Shown here in pieces: positions 57,086 to 64,000 of a stretch of 64,000 nt of DNA. The notes under the pieces were generated by a model. The model ran no database searches. It had not been told where the DNA came from and saw only the letters and a list, made by a program, of their open reading frames with translations. This DNA is from GCA-2737725 sp965229355 (GTDB lineage Bacteria > Pseudomonadota > Alphaproteobacteria > Rhodospirillales > Rhodospirillaceae), in contig OZ245869.1 of the NCBI GenBank assembly GCA_965229355.1, positions 3,348,001-3,412,000 on the forward strand, read 5' to 3'. Both the position numbers and the translations under genes were made by a program. The stretch's first letter is position 1. Each line of letters starts with the position of its first letter.

Positions 57086-58492
57086 ATGGATGCTCATTCG
57101 CCTACATCATCCCACTCTACCGTTCGTGATCGGTTGCAAACCGCAACATCGCGCGTCGCGCGTTTACCGCGCCCTGTGCTGATGGGTGCGGGCGTTGTGG
57201 TGCTTGCAGCGCTGGCCTGGCTCTTTTGGGGCAATAGCAGCAGCAACACCCAACAAACGACGACGCAAAAGGTTGTTGTGGGTGATGTGGAAGATACTGT
57301 GACGGCGGTTGGTAAGTTACAGCCATTGCAGTACGTCGATGTCGGTACGCAAGTTTCAGGGCAGTTGAAGAAACTGCACGTGAACTACGGCGATACAGTG
57401 ACCCAAGGCCAATTGCTGGCTGAGATCGATCCCACCATTTACGAAGCGCGTGTGGGGGCAGGTGAAGCGGCGCTCCTGAACCTGAATGCGCAGCTCTCGC
57501 AACGTCAGGCGGAACGCACATTGGCAGGTCAGCAGTTGGGGCGCCAAACTGCGCTGCTGAAAGAAAATGCGACAAGCCAAGATGTATACGATGCGGCTGT
57601 ATCACAAACCAAAGTAAACGCCGCGCAAATTGCAGCGTTGACCGCTCAGATCAAACAGCAAACATCAACGTTAAATGTTGATCGTGCGAACTTAGGCTAC
57701 ACCAAAATTTATGCGCCGATGTCGGGTGTGGTGGTGGACGTGATCGCGAAGCAGGGCCAAACCCTGAACGCGAACCAAACGGCGCCGATTGTGTTGCGTG
57801 TCGCTGACTTGGATACGATGACGGTGTATTCGCAAGTATCCGAAGCCGATGTGTCGAAACTCCGCACCGGCATGAACGCGTATTTTACCACATTGGGCCA
57901 AGCGAACCGCCGCCGTTACGGCAAGCTGCGTCAGATTATTCCGACGCCGGAAGTTGTGAATAACGTGGTGCTGTATAACTCGTTGTTTGATGTCGAAAAC
58001 CCCGATCACGATCTTTTCACTCAAATGAGTGCGCAAGTGTTTTTCTTGGTGGGTGAAGCTAAGCAAGTGCCGACAGTACCGGTTGCCGCATTGAAAGCCG
58101 CGCCGCGCCCGCAACGCGCGGCCGACGCTCCTGCCGCTGCTGGTGCGCCAACACCTCAACCGCCTGCGACTGCCGAAGGCGGTAATCCGCAAACAGCCGG
58201 CACGCCGCCTCCGCAAGGTGAAGCGCGCCAGCGCGGTCCTCGTGCTGAAGGTGCTGCGCGAGGCGAGGGTCGGCAACGTAATCCTGAAGCCGGTCGCCCT
58301 TACATAGTGCGGGTAAAGAACGGCAGCGATGTTGAAGAACGCACGGTGATGATCGGCGTAATGAACCGCCTTGTCGCCGAGGTGAAATCAGGCCTGAACG
58401 TTGGCGATGAAGTGGTGATTGATGTGCCTTCGGGGGCCACCCGCCCGCAGCAGGGGCAGGGACCAGGCCGTAATCAAGGGCCGCGCTTCTGA
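57086..58492 (+). CDS. macA: MacA-like periplasmic adaptor (membrane fusion protein)
   Basis: A 468-residue MFP. Residues 30-45 form the inner-membrane anchor (PVLMGAGVVVLAALAWLFWG). The lipoyl half follows (DTVTAVGKLQPLQYVDVGTQVSGQLKKLHVNYGDTVTQGQLLAEID), then a coiled-coil hairpin and the second lipoyl half (GYTKIYAPMSGVVVDVIAKQGQ). Beyond the beta-barrel comes an unusual Pro/Ala/Gln/Arg/Gly-rich insert (about 337-403), then the membrane-proximal YIVRVKNGSDVEERTVMIG. I chose the ATG at 57086; a TTG at 57065 is an alternative. It is followed by macB, with a one-base overlap. Confidence 0.88.
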   Translation: MDAHSPTSSHSTVRDRLQTATSRVARLPRPVLMGAGVVVLAALAWLFWGNSSSNTQQTTTQKVVVGDVEDTVTAVGKLQPLQYVDVGTQVSGQLKKLHVNYGDTVTQGQLLAEIDPTIYEARVGAGEAALLNLNAQLSQRQAERTLAGQQLGRQTALLKENATSQDVYDAAVSQTKVNAAQIAALTAQIKQQTSTLNVDRANLGYTKIYAPMSGVVVDVIAKQGQTLNANQTAPIVLRVADLDTMTVYSQVSEADVSKLRTGMNAYFTTLGQANRRRYGKLRQIIPTPEVVNNVVLYNSLFDVENPDHDLFTQMSAQVFFLVGEAKQVPTVPVAALKAAPRPQRAADAPAAAGAPTPQPPATAEGGNPQTAGTPPPQGEARQRGPRAEGAARGEGRQRNPEAGRPYIVRVKNGSDVEERTVMIGVMNRLVAEVKSGLNVGDEVVIDVPSGATRPQQGQGPGRNQGPRF

Positions 58493-60504
58493 TGAACATT
58501 GTTGGCAAATCATCGGCGATGAGCGCGGGCGCGGTTTCGCAAGGCAATGCGGATACCGAAACACCGATCATTTCCCTGCGTGATATTACCAAGACCTACA
58601 GCCGTGGTGATTTGGCGGTAGAGGTGCTGCACGGTATTTCTATCGATATTCATCCGGGCGAGTTTGTTGCCATCATGGGGGCATCGGGCTCGGGTAAGTC
58701 GACGCTGATGAACCTGATTGGCTGCTTAGACCGGCCGACCACAGGCAGCTACAAGTTTGCTGGGCAGGAAGTGTCAGAGCTTGACCCAGATGAGCGCGCA
58801 TTGCTGCGGCGCGAATCGTTTGGCTTCATTTTTCAACAATACAATTTGCTGGCGTCATCGACCGCTGTTGAGAACGTGGAAGTGCCCGCCGTATACGCAG
58901 GCCTTACCCACGATCAGCGTGTGGTGCGGGCCGAAGAACTGCTGACCTCGCTAGGCTTGGGTGAGCGGCTGGACCATAAACCCAATCAGCTTTCCGGTGG
59001 TCAGCAGCAGCGTGTGTCGATTGCGCGTGCGCTGATGAATGGTGGCGCGGTTATTCTGGCCGACGAACCGACGGGCGCGCTCGATAGTAAAAGCGGCGAA
59101 GACGTTATGCACTTGCTGCACGATCTGAACGCCAAGGGCCATACCATTCTGTTAATCACGCATGATCCGAATGTGGCCAAGCGCGCTAAGCGCGTTATTG
59201 AAATTCGCGATGGTGATGTGGTGCAAGACTCTGGGCGTGCGCCTGTGGCGGCAGCCCAAGTGTTACAGCCGCCACCATTGGATACGCATGGTGCGGCGGA
59301 TGGCGTAAAAATGCCCGACGTGATGGAGGCCAGCAAAATGGCGTTCCGGGCGTTGCGCACCAATTTGTTGCGAACACTGCTGACGTTGCTGGGCATCATC
59401 ATTGGTGTGGCATCTGTTGTGGCCATGCTGGCCATCGGCAATGGTGCCAAGCAGGAAGTGCTGGACCGTATGGCGTCGATGGGGACCAACTTGCTTCTTG
59501 TACGTCCCGGCGCACCCAACATGCGTATGGCTGATGGTATTCGCGCCACACTGACCATAGACGATGCCAAAGCACTTTCAGATGTGCCGAATGTGTCTGA
59601 GGCCGTGCCCGAGTACGCGGGCGGGGTAACGGTGCGGTATGGCAATGCCGATGCGCAAACCCAATTCAATGCCACGACGCCGGGTTACACAATCGCACGT
59701 GATTGGAATGTCGACCAAGGCTCGTTCTTCACTGAAGAAGAAATGAACGATTATGCACCGGTGGCGGTGATTGGCACGACGGTGATGAAGTCTCTGTTCG
59801 GAACGGCTAATCCCATTGGCCAGTACGTGATTGTGAACAACATCCCGTTCCTGATTATCGGGATTATGCACCCCAAAGGTGCCAATAACTTCGGCCAGGA
59901 TATGGACGATATTATTTTTGCACCCTTCACGACGGGTGCGTTGCGTGTGTTTGGTCAGCGCTATGCCCGCTCAATTACCGTGGCCGTAGAAGACTTAAGC
60001 CGTATCGACGAGACGCAGGCAATGGTGACCGAACTCCTGAAAGCGCGTCATGGCGGTATTGAGGATTTTCAAATCCGTAACATGGCCTCGGTGATTGAAG
60101 CGCGGACCGAAACGCAAGACACACTAACGCTTTTATTGGGCTCGATTGCGGCCATCTCTCTGCTCGTCGGTGGGATTGGTGTGATGAACATCATGCTGGT
60201 GAGTGTGACCGAGCGCACCCGTGAGATTGGGGTGCGTATGGCGACCGGTGCCCGCAAGATCAACATTCTGCTGCAGTTCAATACCGAAGCCTTGGTGGTG
60301 TGTGCCATCGGCGGCTTAATTGGTGTGATATTGGGCTTACTCATTGCCTTTACATTCTCAAGCTTCGGCAAGCCAGTGTTGTATTCAGCCGGGCCGGTGA
60401 TCTTGGCCTTCACCTGTGCATTTGCGACCGGTTTACTTTTCGGTTACTTGCCCGCGCGCAAAGCCGCCAATCTTGATCCTGTTGTGGCACTTGGTGCTGA
60501 TTAG
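58492..60504 (+). CDS. macB: MacB-like ABC exporter (ATPase and permease)
   Basis: A 670-residue half-transporter. The N-terminal ABC domain has Walker A GASGSGKST, Q-loop FGFIFQQYNLL, signature LSGGQQQRVSIARAL and Walker B VILADEPTGALD. A single span follows (RTLLTLLGIIIGVASVVAMLAIG), then a large periplasmic domain and three C-terminal helices (SIAAISLLVGGIGVMNIMLVSVTERTREIGVRMA and later), the MacB/FtsX layout. ATP drives export of macrolides, peptides or lipids through the partner TolC. Its ATG shares one base with the macA stop (TGATG). Confidence 0.94.
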   Translation: MNIVGKSSAMSAGAVSQGNADTETPIISLRDITKTYSRGDLAVEVLHGISIDIHPGEFVAIMGASGSGKSTLMNLIGCLDRPTTGSYKFAGQEVSELDPDERALLRRESFGFIFQQYNLLASSTAVENVEVPAVYAGLTHDQRVVRAEELLTSLGLGERLDHKPNQLSGGQQQRVSIARALMNGGAVILADEPTGALDSKSGEDVMHLLHDLNAKGHTILLITHDPNVAKRAKRVIEIRDGDVVQDSGRAPVAAAQVLQPPPLDTHGAADGVKMPDVMEASKMAFRALRTNLLRTLLTLLGIIIGVASVVAMLAIGNGAKQEVLDRMASMGTNLLLVRPGAPNMRMADGIRATLTIDDAKALSDVPNVSEAVPEYAGGVTVRYGNADAQTQFNATTPGYTIARDWNVDQGSFFTEEEMNDYAPVAVIGTTVMKSLFGTANPIGQYVIVNNIPFLIIGIMHPKGANNFGQDMDDIIFAPFTTGALRVFGQRYARSITVAVEDLSRIDETQAMVTELLKARHGGIEDFQIRNMASVIEARTETQDTLTLLLGSIAAISLLVGGIGVMNIMLVSVTERTREIGVRMATGARKINILLQFNTEALVVCAIGGLIGVILGLLIAFTFSSFGKPVLYSAGPVILAFTCAFATGLLFGYLPARKAANLDPVVALGAD

Positions 60505-60515
60505 AGTTTGCTCCC

Positions 60516-61913
60516 ATGAAGCGTTTTCTCATTTCTGTTTCGGCACTGGCTTTGTTGGCTGCGTGCGCGCCGCCACCTCAGCCGACAGTGATTGTGCCGC
60601 AAGGGTATTTGATCGACACGGCTGAAGGGGCTGTATGGCCGAGCCAGCAATGGTGGACCAGTTTTGAAAACGAAGAACTCTCGCGCCTGATTGAGCGTGC
60701 GGCGAACAATAACCGCAACTTGAAAGTCGCTGCCGCACGTATTCTGCAAGCCGAAGCCAGTGCCAAGGCTGCTGGGGCGTCGTTGTTCCCATCGATTGGT
60801 GCCAGTGGTTCGATTGGCCGCAGTGGTGGCGATGCGCGGGTTGATGCCACCAGCACGTCGGTAGGGCTCAATGCATCTTACCAAGTGGATTTGTTCGGGC
60901 AGGTGAGTGCCAACGTGGCCGCTGCCAATCAGCGTATCGATTCAAGCCTTTTTGATCGCGAGACCGTGCGCATTACGTTGTTCAGTGATGTCGCGACAAC
61001 CTATTTGCAATTGATGTCGATCCGGGACCGCCTGCGCTTGGCTGAGGGCCGTTTGCGTATTGCTGAAAGCTTGCTCGAATTGGTTGAAGCGCAGCGACGT
61101 ATCGGCACAGTTTCAAACCTTGAGCTTGCGCAACAGCGCTCTGCGATTGCGAGCCAGCGGGCTGCTATTCCAGCCTTGCGGGTCAGTGAGCGCCAAACGC
61201 TCGATGCTTTGGCTGTGTTGCTGAGTGAACTGCCGGAAGGCTTCAATGTTGAAGGGCGTACGCTCGCCAACTTCAAACTGCCAACGATTGCTGCTGGCCT
61301 GCCAGCCTCGCTATTAGAACGTCGTCCTGATTTGCGTAAATCTGAATCCGATTTGAAAGCCAATGGCTACGATGTGGCTGCAGCCCGTGCGGCGCGTTTG
61401 CCCTCGTTATCACTGACGGCTTCGGGCGGTACCGCGAGCGACAGCCTCAGCGGCTTGTTTAACTCAGGGACCTTCATCACAAATCTCGGCGCCTCACTTG
61501 CGGCTCCGATCTTCCAAGGTGGTCGTCTGCAAGCCAATGAACAAGCAACGCGGGCACGGCGTATGGAATTGGTTGAGACCTATCAGCAAAGCGTGATCTC
61601 AGCATTCCGCGAAGTGGAAGACGCGTTGATCGCAGCGACCCAAAATGCTGTGCAGTATGACTTCGCTAACGAGTCTTATGTTCAAGCTGTTGAAGCGTAT
61701 CGTTTGGCCGAACTGCGTTATCGCAATGGTGCCGTGAACTTCCAGACGGTGCTGAACGCGCAAACCATTGTGTTATCAGCGCAAGAATCGCTGGTGTCAT
61801 CGGGTTTGTCGAGGCTGTCGTCAGTCGTCACGCTGAGCAAGGTGCTCGGTGGCGGCTGGGATGGTGCAACACCCCAGCGCTTGAGCCTATCCGACAACTT
61901 AGCGCCGCTTTAA
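60516..61913 (+). CDS. NodT-family outer-membrane efflux lipoprotein (TolC-like)
   Basis: A 465-residue outer-membrane factor. The lipoprotein signal is KRFLISVSALALLAAC, and the mature part starts CAPPPQPTV. Two TolC repeats follow (AEASAKAAGASLFPSIGASGSIG, VGLNASYQVDLFGQVSANVAAANQR, and the second RRPDLRKSESDLKANGYDVAAARAARLPSLSLTASGG). It completes the macA-macB-nodT tripartite exporter; the gap to macB is 11 bases. The stop overlaps the convergent methyltransferase-like gene by 4 bases. Confidence 0.93.
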   Translation: MKRFLISVSALALLAACAPPPQPTVIVPQGYLIDTAEGAVWPSQQWWTSFENEELSRLIERAANNNRNLKVAAARILQAEASAKAAGASLFPSIGASGSIGRSGGDARVDATSTSVGLNASYQVDLFGQVSANVAAANQRIDSSLFDRETVRITLFSDVATTYLQLMSIRDRLRLAEGRLRIAESLLELVEAQRRIGTVSNLELAQQRSAIASQRAAIPALRVSERQTLDALAVLLSELPEGFNVEGRTLANFKLPTIAAGLPASLLERRPDLRKSESDLKANGYDVAAARAARLPSLSLTASGGTASDSLSGLFNSGTFITNLGASLAAPIFQGGRLQANEQATRARRMELVETYQQSVISAFREVEDALIAATQNAVQYDFANESYVQAVEAYRLAELRYRNGAVNFQTVLNAQTIVLSAQESLVSSGLSRLSSVVTLSKVLGGGWDGATPQRLSLSDNLAPL

Positions 61914-62731
61914 GCGGGCTTACGGAACTTCAATACGAACTGGCTGGTGTGACCGCGCAGTTCTTGTTGGAAGACGTTCACGTTCATCGGGTCTTTGGGA
62001 TTCTCAAGAAGGTCGGTGTCTTCGACCAACTCGAAGCCTGCTTTTGTCACATCATCAATCACCACATAACGCTCGATGCGATGGTTCTTGTTTACGTCTG
62101 ATGTGCCAAACCCTGGCGGGGCGGTGTGATCAATGATGCCGTAAATGCCGCCCGGCTTTAAGGCCGCTTTGATGCTGGCGTTCATCGCTTCGCGGTTCAC
62201 GCCCAGCCAATACGTGTCGTGGTAGAACATCACCATGAAGATGGCATCCAGCTTACCTTGCGGGAATTGCAAGTCTTCCAATTCAGTGTCTTGCTCGATG
62301 ATATTCTTATAGCCGCCTTTGGTGATCAACTCACCGAGTGGGCGATTGTCGGGCTTCACGCGGTCGCGGATCCATTTGTTGTTCTGGCCATACACTTTGC
62401 CTGTATCGCCGACCGCTTCAGCCAACACGCCTGTGAAATAGCCGCGTGAGGTCATCAGTTCGGCAACGGTCATGCCAGGCTTTACGCCAAAGAACGCCAT
62501 GGTCTCAGCTGGCTTGCGATCAGCATCGCGTTTTTTATCAGCTTCGGGGCGGCGCGGGCTTTCCAAAATAGCTTTCTTCAACGCATCAGGTGTAACGATC
62601 TGGTTTTTGTAGATCGTCTTTGTTTGCACAGCTGCGCGTGCTGTTGGCATTTGCAGTGATGCAAATGATGCGCCGATCGCAACTGCACCTGTGCCTAACA
62701 ACAATCCACGACGGCTCGGAATAACACCCAT
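61910..62731 (-). CDS. Tat-exported class I methyltransferase-like protein (COG4798 type)
   Basis: A 273-residue protein with a twin-arginine signal, SRRGLLLGTGAVAIGASF, ending near PTARA. The remaining domain resembles the COG4798 predicted methyltransferases: GVKPGMTVAELMTSRGYFTGVLAEAVGDTGKVYG, then DAIFMVMFYHDTYWLGV and ALKPGGIYGIIDHTAPPG. Its first Gly motif is degenerate (AELMTSRGYFT instead of E-x-G-x-G-x-G), so SAM binding is uncertain, and SAM is not expected in the periplasm. GGGAGGG before the ATG at 62731 fixes the start; the 27 codons upstream are leader. Confidence 0.82.
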   Translation of the reverse strand: MGVIPSRRGLLLGTGAVAIGASFASLQMPTARAAVQTKTIYKNQIVTPDALKKAILESPRRPEADKKRDADRKPAETMAFFGVKPGMTVAELMTSRGYFTGVLAEAVGDTGKVYGQNNKWIRDRVKPDNRPLGELITKGGYKNIIEQDTELEDLQFPQGKLDAIFMVMFYHDTYWLGVNREAMNASIKAALKPGGIYGIIDHTAPPGFGTSDVNKNHRIERYVVIDDVTKAGFELVEDTDLLENPKDPMNVNVFQQELRGHTSQFVLKFRKPA

Positions 62732-62746
62732 AATCAACCCTCCCGG

Positions 62747-62849
62747 TTTTTGAGTTGCGTCCATCATCTCATGTCCCGAAGTGCCTGCCCAGACCGTGTG
62801 TGGAAAACTCAAAAAAATGCAGTTTTTGAGTCCGCCCGGCAGGCACTTC
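62747..62849 (-). promoter_or_regulatory. Stem-rich leader with competing strand pairings before the methyltransferase-like gene
   Basis: On the minus strand, a 12-bp outer stem pairs GAAGTGCCTGCC (62849-62838) with GGCAGGCACTTC (62789-62778). Inside it ACTCAAAAA (62831-62823) pairs with TTTTTGAGT (62815-62807). A second copy of ACTCAAAAA lies at 62755-62747, directly before the SD (GGGAGGG), and could pair with the same strand over 10 bp. This mutually exclusive layout resembles a riboswitch or attenuator expression platform; it fits no class I know. Hairpins at 62852-62865 and 62875-62901 lie just upstream. Confidence 0.5.
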
Positions 62850-62943
62850 TCCCTGCAAATGCAGGTCCAGAGCAGGGGGAATGTGTGGAGAACCCACCCC
62901 CGGTGGAAACAACGTAATTCTGTGCAAAACTTTTGTGACGGTT

Positions 62944-64000
62944 CTAATTCGCAGCCTGCAAGGTGGCGCCCGATGCAATGAGTGCATCGATGTCAGCCTG
63001 ATTGTAACCGGCTTCTTTCAAAATCTCGGTTGAGTGCTCGCCCAACAGTGGGGCGTGGCGGCGAATGCTTTCCGGCGTCTTCGAGAAGTTGATGGGGAAG
63101 CCTGGCAGTTTCAGCTTCCCTTCCGTGGGGTGATCGACCGACTGCCAATACCCAACCGCATTCAAATGCTCGTCGGTGATCAGGTCTTCCAGCGTATTCA
63201 CCACAATCGTCGGCACCGATGTATTGCCGAAAATATCAATCCACTCCATCGTCGTTTTCGTCGCCATGATCTTGGCGGTTTCAGAATACGTCTGGTCGAT
63301 GTTGGCCACACGATTGGCCAGTGTTTTAAAGCGCGGGTCAGTGAGCAAGTCCGGCCGTTCAGCCAGTTTGCAGAACGTTTCCCAGTGCGCATCCAGGTAC
63401 GGCAAAATCGCGATGTAGCCGTCTTTAGTGGGGTACGGTTTGCGCTCTTGGCTCATCAGGCGCACATAGCCCGGCGTGCCAATCGGGGGATCGAACGTGG
63501 CGCCCCACATATGCTCAGCCATCACGAAGCTGACCATAGCTTCAAACATGGGCACTTCGATCTCTTGGCCTTCACCGGTGCGCTCACGGTGGAAGAGGGC
63601 CGCGAGCACGGCTTGCACCACGTTCATGGCAGTGTTTTTGTCGCAGACAATGGTGGGCAAATAACGCGGCTCTCCCAGCACCATCTTGTTCAGCATCGCA
63701 ATGCCGCTCACGGCTTGGATAGAGTCATCCAGCGCGCCTTTTTCGCCGTAGGGGCCTTTTTTGCTGTAACCGTATGAGCCGCAATAGATGATCTTCGGGT
63801 TCACGGCCTTCAAAGCTTCATAATCCAAGCCCAGCTTGGTCATGGCTTGCGGACGGTTGTTGTGAATAAACACATCGGCGGTTTTCGCGAGTTCAAGCAG
63901 CGCTTTCTTGGCGCTCTCTTGTTTCAGGTCGAGAACCAAGCTGCGCTTGTTGCGATTTACGGTGAGATACAGTGCCGACATATTTTTGTGGGCGCGGTTC
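62944..64000 (-). CDS. CoA-transferase family III (CaiB/BaiF), 5' end cut by the window
   Basis: About 352 residues are seen and the frame is still open at the window edge, so the N-terminus is missing. Family III features: NRNKRSLVLDLKQESAKKALLELAKTADVFIHNNRP, IIYCGSYGYSKKGPYGEKGALDDSIQAVSGIA, and MTYPDPT-type C-terminal contact regions (PTKDGYIAILPYLDAHWETFCKLAERPDLLTDPRF), ending HAPLLGEHSTEILKEAGYNQADIDALIASGA. Such enzymes exchange CoA between an acyl-CoA and a free acid. Substrate unknown. It ends 212 bases before the methyltransferase-like gene on the same strand. Confidence 0.9.
   Translation of the reverse strand, partial: NRAHKNMSALYLTVNRNKRSLVLDLKQESAKKALLELAKTADVFIHNNRPQAMTKLGLDYEALKAVNPKIIYCGSYGYSKKGPYGEKGALDDSIQAVSGIAMLNKMVLGEPRYLPTIVCDKNTAMNVVQAVLAALFHRERTGEGQEIEVPMFEAMVSFVMAEHMWGATFDPPIGTPGYVRLMSQERKPYPTKDGYIAILPYLDAHWETFCKLAERPDLLTDPRFKTLANRVANIDQTYSETAKIMATKTTMEWIDIFGNTSVPTIVVNTLEDLITDEHLNAVGYWQSVDHPTEGKLKLPGFPINFSKTPESIRRHAPLLGEHSTEILKEAGYNQADIDALIASGATLQAAN

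Noticed and set aside
1..64000. CRISPR arrays, tRNA or rRNA genes, insertion sequences
   Set aside because: I saw no regularly spaced repeats, no tRNA-like cloverleaf or TTCRANNC box with flanking stems, and no transposase or integrase frames. A tRNAscan or ISfinder search was not possible.

Overview
This window is a stretch of chromosome from an alphaproteobacterium of moderately high GC, with no sign of plasmid, phage or transposon genes. The lineage call rests on gapR (DUF2312), DUF1244 and N-formylglutamate amidohydrolase near pyk and rpmJ, a split transhydrogenase (pntAA/pntAB/pntB), the rpsU-def-COQ9 arrangement, candidate EcfG-type stress promoters, and a bL36 that lacks the zinc-binding cysteines. 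A GTP-type PEP carboxykinase, CoA-transferase family III, DUF1838 and several Tat-exported proteins fit an environmental aerobic heterotroph. I cannot name the order with confidence.

Layout. 1-7 kb: an outer-membrane-like Gcw_chp protein behind a PhoX phosphatase, an intact subclass B3 metallo-beta-lactamase, a secreted trypsin-like protease and an ABC-F ATPase. 7.5-13.5 kb: gltBD (GOGAT). 13.7-17.1 kb: pckG, a GmhA-like SIS isomerase and prmB as a close-packed run. 17.5-25 kb: an FAD enzyme with a small unknown partner, an EF-G paralogue, two VOC proteins, a carboxylesterase and an NTF2-like protein. 25-35 kb: an RhlE-type helicase, a hydrolase, rpmJ, pyk, a DMT exporter, the NFGA-DUF1244-gapR group and an acyl-CoA synthetase with a 51-aa membrane microprotein behind it. 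35-43 kb: PepF, a UbiB-like kinase, DUF1838, DUF3108 and the three-gene proton-translocating transhydrogenase. 43-45 kb: an envelope/stress block (holin-like, DUF883-like, DUF1328, entericidin). 45-50.6 kb: a Tat-signal F420/NADP-reductase-like protein, a secreted M1 aminopeptidase and Kup. 51.4-54.4 kb: a TPP-riboswitch-controlled TonB receptor plus TenA. 54.5-57 kb: GNAT, rpsU, def and COQ9. 57-62 kb: a MacA-MacB-TolC-type exporter. 62-64 kb: a Tat-exported methyltransferase-like protein behind an unusual stem-rich leader, and a truncated CoA transferase.

How the parts fit. gltBD, pnt, pyk and pckG join nitrogen assimilation, NADPH supply and the PEP node. The TPP riboswitch, TonB receptor and TenA form a self-contained thiamin or pyrimidine uptake and salvage module in which the ribosome-binding site lies inside the aptamer closing stem. 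The least explained elements are the leader at 62747-62849, where two copies of one strand compete for one complementary strand just upstream of a start codon, and the tandem palindromic repeat just before kup. Both look regulatory and match nothing I recognise.
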